A DNA stretch of 64,000 nt, from positions 248,001 through 312,000 of the forward strand of contig MTSC01000009.1 in the NCBI GenBank assembly GCA_002368545.1, in the 5' to 3' direction. Under the pieces are notes generated by a model. It was not told the DNA's origin, searched no databases, and saw only the letters and a program-made list of their open reading frames with translations. The stretch is from Ramichloridium luteum (lineage: Eukaryota > Ascomycota > Dothideomycetes > Mycosphaerellales > Dissoconiaceae). How positions within the stretch are numbered: the stretch's first letter is position 1; the number at the start of each line of letters is the position of its first letter. Below, piece by piece: positions 11,039 through 20,954 of this stretch. Position numbers and translations under genes: made by a program.

Positions 11039-12571
11039 TTAAGCCTCCTTTTCGATCACCGCCGGAGCCACAATCTCCCGGCCCTTCAAGAACTCGAGGT
11101 TCTCACCACCATAGCTGATGAGCGGGCTGACCTCGACGCCCGACTCGTCGCCTTCGCCCGTGACCACGGCACCCGCCGTTTGCAAGAAACGCTTGCCCTG
11201 CTGCAGGATGTCGCGGCGTGAGGTGTCCGGATCGTCCTCACCCGTGCCTCGTGCGTTCTTCAGGGGTGAGAACTCATCCTCGCGCTTGACCTCCATGCAG
11301 GCAAATTTCTCCATCGACAGGAAAGGGAAGCAGTCAAATACGAATTGCTCAAGCTTGATGCCATTCGGCTTCTCCGGCTTGACCTGGTTGCCCTTCTCAT
11401 CGACGTAAGGAATCTTCTTCTTAGCGATGTGGTGCGGCAGCTTGTGGGCCCATTGCGGGATTGATTCGAGGAAGCCGTAGCTATAGTAGTGGTTGACAAT
11501 GTTGGCGGCGCGAAACTTGAGGAGTTCGCTGCCCTTCGGGTCTTTGGCCTCAGCGGTCTCCTGATCGATCTCAGAGTACTCGACCACATCGGGCTTGCCG
11601 TTCTTTTGCAGGATAAGACCGACGCTTTCCTTGGCATTGCGCTTCCGCACAACTTTGGTGGCGATGTCCACCTTCTTCTCAGCTGAGAAACCGATGAAAG
11701 TCGGGTCGGCGACGCGTACAAGGCAGTTGTCGACGCAGTACGCGTGGATGTGCTTGACGCCGCGCTTACCAAGGTCCTGCACCACGCCCGAGTCGATGAG
11801 CGCCTTGTACAGACCCCCGTTGCCATCCGGCGCCACTGCGACCTTGCTCTTGCTGTCAAGCAGAATCTTGCCGTCCATGGTGATGCAAGGGAGAACACCT
11901 TGCTCGAAGAAGATGACGTTGTCGGCGTTGAGACCAAAGTACTTCTTCTCCTCGAAGAACTCTTGGGTGGGCTTCCGTGTCGGGCCCGACGTCATGATGT
12001 ACCATGGGATCACCACATCCTCCACTCCGTAAGCCTTGCAGGCTAAATTCTGAAGTCTGAGGATGCGCTCCGCTTGGAGTTGGAAGAGCGACTTCTGGCT
12101 GGGCAGGCCAATGTCATAGCAACCCTTCGGTGCTGAGCTACCCAACCGCGTACCCTGACCTCCAGCCATGAGCACCACACCGACTTGGTTCTTGGAGATC
12201 AGCTCCAGACCCGACTTGTACCATTTGTCCAGCTGCCTCTCTTCGCTGTCAATCGTCGACGTTGTTGCCGATTCAGGCAACTGCTCGAGCTTGGGCTTCG
12301 CATCCTCGTTCTCGGCCTTGGGAGGGTTCAGTGCTCGTTGCGTGATCTCGTTGATGTATGCGGGATCGATTGGTTGAAGTTGTTGGTAGAGTGCACCTTG
12401 TTCGGTGGGCTTGAGCTCGTCATAGAATGCAAACACCTGTTCTTGTCCGGCCTTCTCGTATTTTTCCCGGATCTCTTTGAGCTCAGCGTCGGTCGGCGGC
12501 TCCGCAGGTACTTCGGGGTCGTGCTTGTTCTTCAACCCCGCGGCCGACAACAGCTTGTTAACAGTCTCCAT
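11039..12571 (-). CDS. UAP1: UDP-N-acetylglucosamine pyrophosphorylase
   Basis: Makes UDP-GlcNAc from UTP and GlcNAc-1-phosphate in the cytosol, the last step towards chitin, N-glycan and GPI precursors. Intronless, 510 aa, close to yeast Qri1 (477) and human UAP1 (about 505-522). The nucleotide-binding loop LMAGGQGTRLGSSAPKG lies near residues 134-150, followed by the family blocks PWYIMTSGPT, GLYKALIDSG, the uridine-binding-region FIGFSAEK stretch, and the C-terminal SPLISYGGENLE block. A longer N-terminus with acidic linker (residues 84-112) is normal for fungi. A TATA-like CATAAATA lies on the minus strand about 110 bp upstream. Essential in fungi. Confidence 0.96.
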   Translation of the reverse strand: METVNKLLSAAGLKNKHDPEVPAEPPTDAELKEIREKYEKAGQEQVFAFYDELKPTEQGALYQQLQPIDPAYINEITQRALNPPKAENEDAKPKLEQLPESATTSTIDSEERQLDKWYKSGLELISKNQVGVVLMAGGQGTRLGSSAPKGCYDIGLPSQKSLFQLQAERILRLQNLACKAYGVEDVVIPWYIMTSGPTRKPTQEFFEEKKYFGLNADNVIFFEQGVLPCITMDGKILLDSKSKVAVAPDGNGGLYKALIDSGVVQDLGKRGVKHIHAYCVDNCLVRVADPTFIGFSAEKKVDIATKVVRKRNAKESVGLILQKNGKPDVVEYSEIDQETAEAKDPKGSELLKFRAANIVNHYYSYGFLESIPQWAHKLPHHIAKKKIPYVDEKGNQVKPEKPNGIKLEQFVFDCFPFLSMEKFACMEVKREDEFSPLKNARGTGEDDPDTSRRDILQQGKRFLQTAGAVVTGEGDESGVEVSPLISYGGENLEFLKGREIVAPAVIEKEA

Positions 12572-13089
12572 GATGTGTGTAGCTTTGGTGGTGACAGAGA
12601 ATCGTGAAATATGCTGCAGTTTCGAGTAAACACAATCACTAATTTGGAAGAAAAATCTCCAAGCTCGAAAAACACCTGAATGTATTTATGGACATGGCGA
12701 GAACATTCACGCGGTTCCGGAGCTATAATTAATGCGCAGCAGCTCGTGTTTCCAACGGCCTGCTTTGACCGCTCGCTTCCTTGCCCCGCCAGCCCACGAA
12801 CTTCGAGGGACCAACGTCATTGGCGAAGGCGCCGCCAGGGTCTCTGCATGCGCGCGGCAACTCAACTCCCACTCCCAAGACCAAACACTGGGCCGCCAAT
12901 CGACTTGCTGCGGCTCAAATTGCACTACACTTTCGATCGCAGGGGATCAAGTACACTTACGGGCGATATACTGGATAGCCAGAGAGCAGATCACCATCCC
13001 CCAGAGGGCTGAGCATAATGCTCTACAATGAATGGAGATCGTAAGAGTGGAGAAATGTCATTGTAGAGATATGGTTATTGAAACGGGCT
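12572..13089. other. intergenic, UAP1 promoter side
   Basis: Holds the UAP1 upstream region, including an AT-rich TATA-like patch near 12680, and the 3' end region of the neighbouring membrane-anchored protein gene. Nothing else recognised. Confidence 0.5.
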
Positions 13090-13872
13090 TCAGCCATGAT
13101 AGCAATTCTGCAGATATTCCGCGCCGCTGACCAGGAGGCCCCACGCCGCGAATTCATGTAGGTACCTGGGTATCGGTTGCTCGAGCGGTACTTTGATCCC
13201 AGAACCCTTGACTGTCCATTGGAGAGTCTCCGTCGTGAGGCGCGCATAGGATGGATGAGGACCATGAATTCCACTGCTGCCAGAATTGCCATCAGCAGCG
13301 CTGGGTTGCCATCTCAGCACCAACATCCCGTCCACACCCTCCATGCCCTTCGGCATACGCATTCGGAACTCGATGCTCGTCTCGGTGCGGTGGCAGACCT
13401 CGTAGACGCCGCAGACGATGTCACCGGGCTGGAAGTTGGTCTTTGCGAGGTAAGACGCGGCGAAGGTGTGTCGAGGGATGCTCAGTGACGGACGGAGGGT
13501 GGCGGCCAGGTAGATCAGCCAACCCTGAGGTGTCCAATTTGCGAAGTAAGCCATATTACGGCGAATGAGCCGCGTAAATGCTTCAGGTGCTGAGCATACA
13601 GAGACATCTTGTCCGAAAACGGTCTGTGGTGCATGAGGCTTCAGAACTGGAAAATCGATCGAATCGCGATCGTGGATTATGTGAAACGAGTCTGGAAATT
13701 TGACAACTCCTGGTGGCAGCGAATATATAGGCTTCACTGATGTTTCCAAGGTAGAAAAGCGCTTGTGGAAAACATGTCGTTTCAGATAATTATGTTTTCT
13801 GATAATGTGGTCAACTGCGTATGCAGCGGATAGCACAACACCCGTTAGGAAGAGAAGTGTAGCCTTGGACAT
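13090..13872 (-). CDS. hypothetical protein with N-terminal membrane anchor
   Basis: Intronless, 260 aa; no family recognised. Residues about 4-20 (ATLLFLTGVVLSAAYAV) form a hydrophobic anchor or signal anchor followed by a basic stretch (RKHNYLKRHVFHKR), so a type II arrangement with a lumenal or cytosolic soluble domain is plausible. The soluble part is mixed alpha/beta-looking with an internal hydrophobic helix (WLIYLAATL) and a run of charged beta-like strands (EFRMRMPKGM...DGMLVLRW). Codon use and lack of low complexity support a real gene. The C-terminal HEFAAWGLLVSGAEYLQ segment looks like a buried amphipathic helix. Transcribed divergently from RRP7. Confidence 0.7.
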   Translation of the reverse strand: MSKATLLFLTGVVLSAAYAVDHIIRKHNYLKRHVFHKRFSTLETSVKPIYSLPPGVVKFPDSFHIIHDRDSIDFPVLKPHAPQTVFGQDVSVCSAPEAFTRLIRRNMAYFANWTPQGWLIYLAATLRPSLSIPRHTFAASYLAKTNFQPGDIVCGVYEVCHRTETSIEFRMRMPKGMEGVDGMLVLRWQPSAADGNSGSSGIHGPHPSYARLTTETLQWTVKGSGIKVPLEQPIPRYLHEFAAWGLLVSGAEYLQNCYHG

Positions 13873-14500
13873 CTTTCCAGCATTTCATTTATGATGGAGT
13901 AAGCAGTATCACATTGACGTGTTTCGATTGTATGTAAAAGACCTTTTTTGATGGAACCGTCAGGAAGCGGAGAGATGACTCCGCATGATCCTCGCGTAGG
14001 CGCCGGCGGCACCGGCTCGACTGGCTACAGGCCAAGAAAACAAGAACGTCGATGACCATCCACAGTAGCATATACTATTCCATTGCTGAAGTCTATACAT
14101 AAAATTACTCGAGCCAGTCGAGATTATGATGGCCGGCTCTGGAAACTGGAATACAGCAGAGATCGCACTCTAACCGAGGCAAGAGTGGGTCGCGGACCAC
14201 CATTAGCATCGTCAATCGCAGTATGACTGCTTCTACATACTGTTCTTTAGAGAAAATATCGTTGAGATGAGACGAGGGGCGAAAAGGCAAGAATGTTTTC
14301 ACGAACATCCATGGATGTTGGTGCGGACCTTAGGTTGTGGCCGCTGGGCATTGAATGCTGACTCATCACGAATCGATCAGCAGCGCAGGCCATGAACTTT
14401 CCTAAAAATTTCCAGGTTCCAGTGACCGGCACTGAACTGCATCTCTGTGCGAAGAGGTCCGACAACTGGTCAACAGGAAGCTTTACAAGCTTCGAACGAT
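13873..14500. other. divergent promoter region
   Basis: 628 bp between two divergently transcribed genes (the anchor protein and RRP7), so it should carry both promoters. It contains an 11-bp inverted repeat (listed separately). No coding potential accepted. Confidence 0.5.
14016..14122. repeat. 11-bp inverted repeat
   Basis: CTCGACTGGCT at 14016-14026 is repeated exactly in inverted orientation (AGCCAGTCGAG) at 14112-14122, with 85 bp between arms. It lies in the divergent promoter. Could be paired factor sites or chance. Confidence 0.5.
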
Positions 14501-15445
14501 ATGGCTACAACTACCAAGACTGCGCGGCCACTGACGGCCGTCAATGACTTCCTCGTCCTCCCACTCATTCTTCCGGCCCGACCATCTTTCCCACAGAAGA
14601 CCACCCATTACCTCTACCTGCGCGCCCACACTCCGAAAGTTCCGACTGTCGATACACCTCGACAAGTGTTCCTGGTGAATTTGCCGATCGATGCTACCGA
14701 GCGGTACCTGCGCCGATTGTTTGCAGACCAGCTTGGCGGGTCGAGAGTAGAAGACGTCGCGTTTAAAGGCGCCCGGGTGGTCGGTAAGGGAATCAGCGCA
14801 CCGGTTGCGCCTGTACAGCAGGGCAAGAAGCGGAAGCGCACTGGAGAAGATGGTAGTATCGAGGAGCAGACACCGGCGGAAGTTGGCCAACTGCCAGAAG
14901 TCTGGAATCGAGAAATTCACCGCAGCGGCGGCACAGCCGTTGTGACGTTCGTGGACAAGGCGAGCGGGGAGCAAGCGCTGAAGGAGGCACGGCGTGCAAT
15001 CAAGGGAAAGCGAGATATTACTTGGGCCGAGGGTGCCAAGGATGAGACACCGCTGGGTGTCGAGCGCTACCGAGCACATCACCGCCTACGGTATCCTGAG
15101 GCGGCATCGCTGCTGGCCAGCGTTGATGCGTATATGGCTGCTTTCACGGAACAAGAGGCTGCGCGAGCAAAGGCGCTGGCGCGACAACGTGCAGAACCGG
15201 ACGAAGACGGCTTCATCACGGTCACTCGCGGTGGGCGGAACGGTCCCGCGAAGGAGGAAGAGACGAAGGCGAAACAGGAGGAACTGAAAGCTCGACAGAA
15301 GAATATGGTCAAAGACGACTTCTACCGTTTCCAGGTACGGGAGAAGAAGAAAGAGCAGGCGCAGGACTTGGTCCGTGGGTTTGAGGAGGACCGGAGGAAG
15401 GTGTTGGAGATGAAGAGACGCAGAGGCAAATTTCGGCCAGAGTGA
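14501..15445 (+). CDS. RRP7: ribosomal RNA-processing protein 7
   Basis: Nucleolar factor for 18S rRNA maturation and small-subunit assembly (UTP-C complex with CK2 and Rrp36 in yeast). Intronless, 314 aa. Order: N-terminal domain with the conserved LPL and YLYLR blocks, a deviant RRM (DTPRQVFLVNLPIDATERYLRRLF ending in GTAVVTFVDKASGEQAL, roughly residues 55-165) with a low-complexity Lys/Arg insertion, a helical linker, and the signature C-terminus FYRFQVREKKKE...KRRRGKFRP that binds the pre-ribosome. The ATG at 14501 was preferred over an in-frame ATG at 14447 because family similarity begins there. Only 85 bp separates its stop from that of the convergent dehydrogenase gene. Confidence 0.93.
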   Translation: MATTTKTARPLTAVNDFLVLPLILPARPSFPQKTTHYLYLRAHTPKVPTVDTPRQVFLVNLPIDATERYLRRLFADQLGGSRVEDVAFKGARVVGKGISAPVAPVQQGKKRKRTGEDGSIEEQTPAEVGQLPEVWNREIHRSGGTAVVTFVDKASGEQALKEARRAIKGKRDITWAEGAKDETPLGVERYRAHHRLRYPEAASLLASVDAYMAAFTEQEAARAKALARQRAEPDEDGFITVTRGGRNGPAKEEETKAKQEELKARQKNMVKDDFYRFQVREKKKEQAQDLVRGFEEDRRKVLEMKRRRGKFRPE

Positions 15446-15530
15446 AACGAGGAAAGGATTCAAATTAAGCTATGATCAATGCCCGAGCGAGATGCGAGCC
15501 ACGTCACATACCAAGCCGCCAGCGACGCAC

Positions 15531-16658
15531 TCAGTCTTCGACACCCTCGATGAGCATCTTGATGCCCTTGGCCGCCTTAACATCTGCGAACGCCTGCTCC
15601 GCATCTCGGAACTTGACCTGGCCGGTGATCAACTGCTTAACATTCACATTCCCGGACCGTATCAAATCCACCGCAAGAGCATAATCGCCACTGCCGTATC
15701 GGAAGCTGCCCTTGACGTTCAGCTCCTTGGTGCACATGGCCGTGATCGGGAATGTAATCTCAGCCTTGCCCATGCCGCCCTGCACGTACGTGCCACCGAC
15801 GCGGATCACATGGATTGCGGTCTGTATGCACGGCTCGGCACCGCTGGCGTCAATCACAATGTCCGCGCCGCTGCCCAAGTCCGTCTCCTTGATGATTCGC
15901 GCGGCCGCGTCTTCCGCTGACTCCCGCTGCGCTACCAACGTGTGTGTCGCCGCATATTTCTTGGCAAAATCGAGTCGCTCCGCATTAACATCGATCGCGA
16001 CGATCTTGGTCGCGCCGAAGGAACGCGCTACCGCGCAACACAGCAGACCGACAGGTCCGGCGCCGAAGACAACGACACTGGCACCTGGGAAAACAGACGC
16101 CTGGCGCGTAATGTGCACCGCCACTGCCAGCGGCTCCACTAATGCGCCCTCCTCCAATGAGACGTTCTCCGGCAGCTTGTAGCAGAAATCCTCGGGCAGC
16201 CGGTAGAACTTGGCTAAGGTGCCGTCGTACGGCGGCGTCGCCGCGAAGGCCATGTCCGGGCACAGGTTGTACTTGCCGTCCTTGCAGCGGACGCATCGCC
16301 GGCATGGTACACCGGGTTCGAGAGCAACGCGATCGCCGACGCGCAGCGTCTTCACGCCTGATCCGACCGCGCTTATGACACCGCTCGATTCGTGGCCGAG
16401 AACCATGGGCGACTTGACGATGAAGTGGCCAATGGCGCCGTGCACCCAGTAGTGTACATCGCTTCCGCAGATTCCGGTGTACTTGACATTGACGAGGACA
16501 TCGTAGGGGGACTCGAGCTCGGGGACTGGCCGGGTTTCGAATTTCACGCTGCCGGCTTTTTCGAGGACCTGTAAAGTTCATTTGAGTACGCTGGAACCTC
16601 CATTCCGTCGGGATAGACGATAATCGAAGTCACTCACGAATGACAAGTTCTGTGACAT
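15531..16658 (-). CDS. xdhA: xylitol dehydrogenase (zinc MDR, sorbitol dehydrogenase family)
   Basis: NAD-dependent oxidation of xylitol to D-xylulose in the fungal pentose pathway; sorbitol or L-arabinitol activity cannot be excluded. Exons as complement: 16638-16658 (a 21-nt exon coding MSQNLSF) and 15531-16568; 352 aa, matching fungal XDHs. Catalytic zinc ligands Cys41, His66 and Glu67 (GICGSDVHYW, GHE) and the four-cysteine structural zinc loop (Cys 96, 99, 102, 110) are intact. The Rossmann motif GAGPVGLL is followed by an Asp (VAIDVN), which fits NAD preference. The donor is GTGAGT and the acceptor TACAG. Confidence 0.93.
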
Positions 16659-17467
16659 TGCACCGTGGTTAGCTTTCTTCGTTGCTATGATCATTGGGAC
16701 CTTGATGGATGGGCCGCAGCCAATGTAGCTTACCTCTCCGCCCATCTTTGCTCTGTTCGTTTGGTTATTATGATCGGATTATGTTTCGGCGAAGCGACTT
16801 TTTGTTCTCAAGTCGTTGAATCCAAGTCTATAATTGAGACGAATTTGAATAAAACGTCAATTGCAAGAAAAACCACCTCTTCCGAAAATCATCCGTCCTT
16901 TTCCCCTCCAAAGCCCACCTCACCATTCTGGAAATTTACCAAGCGGTGACGACGTTGCAGCGGCGGCAGTTCGCAGGGTCCAGCTTTAGCCGGCTTGGCA
17001 AGGGTAAATGGCGGATGCTGATGGCAGATCCTTCGTGGTGCACGTGGAGTTCGATCAAGCTTCGCATATCATCCATGGAGCGGTATGTTGATCTCACGGC
17101 AACAGTGGCTATTTCGAGCGATTTATGGTAAAAGACGCAGGGTAAAGTGGTCGATCGTGCAATGCCTAATTCCTTTCGGGCAGTGATCGGGTGAATGTGT
17201 TCCTGGACGAATACAAACGCGCTACATTGGTCATTGTTGTTTCCGTGAAGGGGCTCGACGCGCCAAGCAAATGAAGGTCCGCAGTCTACTCCGTATGATA
17301 TCTTCTCAACAACATCCAGGTAGGATCCATTCAATTCCACGTTCATGACATTGACCAAACTTTTACCGATGATAACAAGACATCTGCGAGCTCGGATACA
17401 TGCTTGAACACCACACAAACCTTCTCAAGCACGCCATGCCTCATTTTCATCCACGCCATTCTTCTTC
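16659..17467. other. intergenic, one unsupported open frame
   Basis: Promoter side of the xylitol dehydrogenase gene. Contains a 160-codon minus-strand open frame listed separately; otherwise nothing recognised. Confidence 0.5.
16936..17418 (-). CDS. doubtful open frame, 160 codons
   Basis: An ATG-to-stop frame that is not a shadow of another gene and is not low-complexity. No domain recognised; no signal peptide; it contains several Cys and His. It sits just downstream of, and on the same strand as, the secreted-protein gene. It could be a real small gene, a decayed duplicate or chance. Weak support. Confidence 0.18.
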   Translation of the reverse strand: MCGVQACIRARRCLVIIGKSLVNVMNVELNGSYLDVVEKISYGVDCGPSFAWRVEPLHGNNNDQCSAFVFVQEHIHPITARKELGIARSTTLPCVFYHKSLEIATVAVRSTYRSMDDMRSLIELHVHHEGSAISIRHLPLPSRLKLDPANCRRCNVVTAW

Positions 17468-18243
17468 TCAAGCATCTGTGATCACCCAATCGCCATGTAA
17501 CACCTCATCGATATACAAATCCACCGCGACTGGATACTCCGCCTCCATCGGGATGACATTGGAATTATAGCACCAGAACCCGCCCTGCGGGCCGATCTCC
17601 TGCGCGAACGCAAGGCTCCCATTCTCCGGGCCATGCGGCGTGTATTCCAGCACGGTCGAAGTGGCGACGATCGTACCGTTACTGGTACTGATACACACCC
17701 CCTCGAACGCGACCTTGCACGCCGTCGGCGTGGTGGGATCCCCCGCGGCGGTGCAGCCGTAATGCAGCGAGTGCAGGTTGCCGCCGACGCCGAGGGCGCT
17801 GTCTGTTAGGTTCAGAAAGCCGCGCTGGTAGGCGGAGAGGTAGGCGTAGTTCGGGAGCGAGGCCGGGCGTAGCGCGCGGCCGCTGCTGCCGGGGACGACG
17901 GCGAAGCCGTCCCAGCCGACGCCTTGGTAGCTCTGTCCGCCGAGGTATTCGACCGCGAGGTCGTCGAACTGTTCATCGATAGGAATCGAACAGGTCAGTC
18001 CGATGAATATCCTGGCGTATGACTACTCTCGAGTAAGTTCGGTACACAAAGGCTACGTACCGTGGCATTGTACGGCTGGCAGCCGTACGGTGCACCGCCG
18101 AACTCCCAGTTGCCACACACATCACACGTCCACTGGGGCTGATTGAAATACTTCGGGTTGCAGGTGACCTGAGCGGTTGTGGCGTGTATAATGGTCGCCA
18201 AAAATAGCGCTGATTGCCCAAATAGAGTTCGTACGGACGGCAT
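17468..18243 (-). CDS. secreted cysteine-containing protein, unknown function
   Basis: Exons as complement: 18061-18243 and 17468-17968 (227 aa); the 92-bp intron has a GTACGT donor, CTGAC branch site and AACAG acceptor, and other acceptors tested lead to stops. Residues 1-25 form a signal peptide (SALFLATIIHATTAQ), so the mature protein starts near QVTCNP. It has eight cysteines in the mature part, four per exon, suggesting four disulfides, and several NxS/T sites. The GGQSYQGVGWDGFAVVPG and SLHYGC segments look conserved, but I recognise no family. The second ATG was chosen because it gives a cleaner signal peptide than the one at 18264. A fungal secreted-protein or effector-like role is inference. 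Confidence 0.72.
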
Positions 18244-20954
18244 CTTGTTGGATGTATGATTCAAGATTTCAATACAAAATGAAGTCGATGGACGGTAGGA
18301 ATCATTCTGGCAGATCTACAGCGAGCAGGGCCATTTTATAGCCCTCTATTCCAGACAGAAGACTCGATAGCATTGACCCTAGCCTTGCAGCAGAGTTCGT
18401 ACACAAGCTTCGCTTATAAGAAACAAGCATTGCCAACTCCTCAAATCGACCATGTGAAGACCCACCTGACCGATCCTTCATGGGTGTCGCTCCATTGAAA
18501 TAATGCATAAACAAGGAACAGACGTAGCGTCCAGCGCCGGAGTGATGTGAGCTAGTCAGCGCGTGGCGCGCAGATCTTAATTGCTTTCCAGAAAGTAGAC
18601 GACCCGTGAGCTGAAAATACATCTTCACCCCTCTTTGTCGGAACATAATGGCCGGGAGTCTCTCGAATTCTAGGGCTGATTGGGACGCACACTTGGCCCA
18701 ACTGAGCCGCCAGAGCGAAGCGATCGGATATGTCGGCCATGCGAAGAGCGCAGGTAGCATTCAGTTGGCCGCTCTCGGTTCTTGTACGAGACTGAGGACT
18801 TCGTGATCGTGTCAAATGACCTAGCACCGTATACTGCCTTCCTTACGATTTACTTAGGAGACCAGATCCATCAGTATCGCATTGGCCGTCTAGCGAGGTG
18901 TAGAAGAAGTGCCCCAGTATGTTTGTCTGAACTTGTTTGATGCTCGGCATCGCAACTCTGACCAACCACATGTCGCATTGTCCTACCTTACCAGATGCAT
19001 ATTAGCTGTAGGGGCATTCGCGGATCTCGATTCACCAATAACAATAACAACAACTTCCACAATCAGATGCGACCTCATTGGTACCTCGACTAGTGGTTGT
19101 GCTGAGTGTGGCCTTGCGCACTGCGGTGGATGGTTCCCGCTCGGTTCAGTGCAGGCGGAATGTCCGGTCCGAGGCTATGAACCACTGATGTTTCGACGTC
19201 GCTCAAACTTCGATCACGAAGTTCCACACGAAGTGTCAGAGCTCTCATTCAATTGATCTCTTGTCCATGTATTTCACAACTTAGGTTAGGAAGATCAGCA
19301 CGGTGGGTGAGCAAGAGTCTGCGCCGTGTGCTAGTGATTCTTTTGTGAATGTGAACGACTTTGATGATGAAGTCAGGATTGAATTGCTCTGGAGACCAAA
19401 ACGCCAGCACAAATCCCATATTCCGAAAAGTCAAGGAGCAGCACGCTGGCCGCAAGTATTTCTCATATTCAAGCTGGTCATGACAGCCACACTTTTGAAC
19501 TAGTACTGAGGTATGTATAGACTGCCATTGCCAATCATTGGTCCATGTGATCCTCACGAAGACAGCGTTTCATACATAGTAGCGCTAGTCCAGATGAAGC
19601 AATGACAGCGAATGCCTGAACGTCCAGTAGACCTGTCAACAACCAATTCAAAGCTGTTCCGCATATCGGGTGATGCCCTGCACAAGCCGCTTGTACTTGT
19701 CCTGTGTGATGGCCTTCTGGGGAGGGCCTGGCCACGCAGATCTACCGGCAAGGCGGCGGCTCGCACCCGAGGACACTCCTATCAAACAAGCTAGGACTGA
19801 TCTACTGATAGCGCTGTACTGATCGGAAGGTATACACGTAGCGCACATCAAACATAACGCGACCGGTCATTCACTATACCATGTTCTCAACATTTGTGCG
19901 TGAGAGCAATTGGCCTGATAGAATCACGTACGAACCGACATCACGAGAAAGAAAATCTTTCATGATCCAGAGCGCGAGATCAGATCTTTGCGCGCAGCCA
20001 ATAGGATCGCAGCTCCGAAGCCCTTATCAATGCATCCCCAGAAAGGGTGAGCTCAGCCAATGTGTCAGGCTGGGGTCCGCCTCTCACGACGTTCCAGAAT
20101 ACGGTGCGTGTGTGCGTCCCTTCTCCACGGAGCGACAAGGCCGTTTCACATCCTCTCCCCACGGATGCACAGAACCAAGCCCGACACGCGAGCAGCACAT
20201 GGACATCGCATGGTCTAGCCTCGCGGCAATGCAAGCCATTGCTCGCGGTTGTGGGGTGGCGAGCAAGGGCAAGCGAGATGATACAGCAGAACATCGAGAA
20301 AGGATCGGGATCTGTGGGTTATCCTGATCCGTGAGATGGCCTGATATGATCCTCGACGAAGATTGCGAAGCAACGGAGAGAGCCAATGTGCGGGAGGTTG
20401 GCAGAGATGCGGTGGCCCGACGGCCCGGCCAAGAGAAGTCTTATCAGTGCAGTCGGAACAGGCCGCGGCGAGGATTGGCCATGGCTTGTCAAGCTTCTTA
20501 CTGCTTTGGAGTAACACACACACGGACCCTGGTTCCGTCCCGACTCGCGTGGGTTGCTGCAACGCGCGCCGCCGCCGCCAATGCACATGCAATGGCGTCG
20601 CTCCCAGAACGGATTTTCGTCGTTTCTTATCAGTGACTTTAGCGATTCGCGTCGAGTAAGCGAAAAGACACACACGCGATCGCTGTATCAAGATGAGTCC
20701 CACCGCACCGGTGGCACCCACCCTCAACCGCCACAATCATGCGCGGCATCGCCATCGGCGAGGTCGGAGCTGGGCAGCGGCATGAGAGATCTTTGTGATA
20801 AATGTGTCGATCTCTCTCCTGGAGGTTGTTGGACAATCTCCTCGCTGTTCTTCGTTGATCAGTGACTTTCCTGTTGGCGTTGCCGGCAGACCCTATCGAG
20901 AGAGCAAGGGCATCAACGCCAACACCTGCCTCCAACACCTCCATCACCACAACC
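18244..20954. other. 2.7-kb gene-poor stretch
   Basis: No gene could be supported on either strand. Several 100-170 codon frames occur on both strands, but they overlap each other, lack family features and look like chance. The right 700 bp is the DUR3 promoter with GATA motifs (listed). A small ACAC run lies near 20515. It may include a decayed gene or a non-coding transcript. Confidence 0.5.
20441..20801. promoter_or_regulatory. three HGATAR sites upstream of the urea transporter
   Basis: Consensus GATA-factor sites TGATAA occur at 20441-20446 and 20627-20632 (read on the minus strand) and at 20796-20801 (plus strand). The first two sit in the same 10-mer CTTATCAGTG (20440-20449 and 20626-20635). 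Spacing to the start codon is 510, 325 and 155 bp. Urea permease genes are classic targets of the AreA/GATA nitrogen regulators, so nitrogen-repressible control is inferred. Confidence 0.5.

Noticed and set aside
18302..18827. overlapping minus-strand frames of 152 and 91 codons
   Set aside because: Mutually overlapping in different frames with no recognisable features; probably chance.
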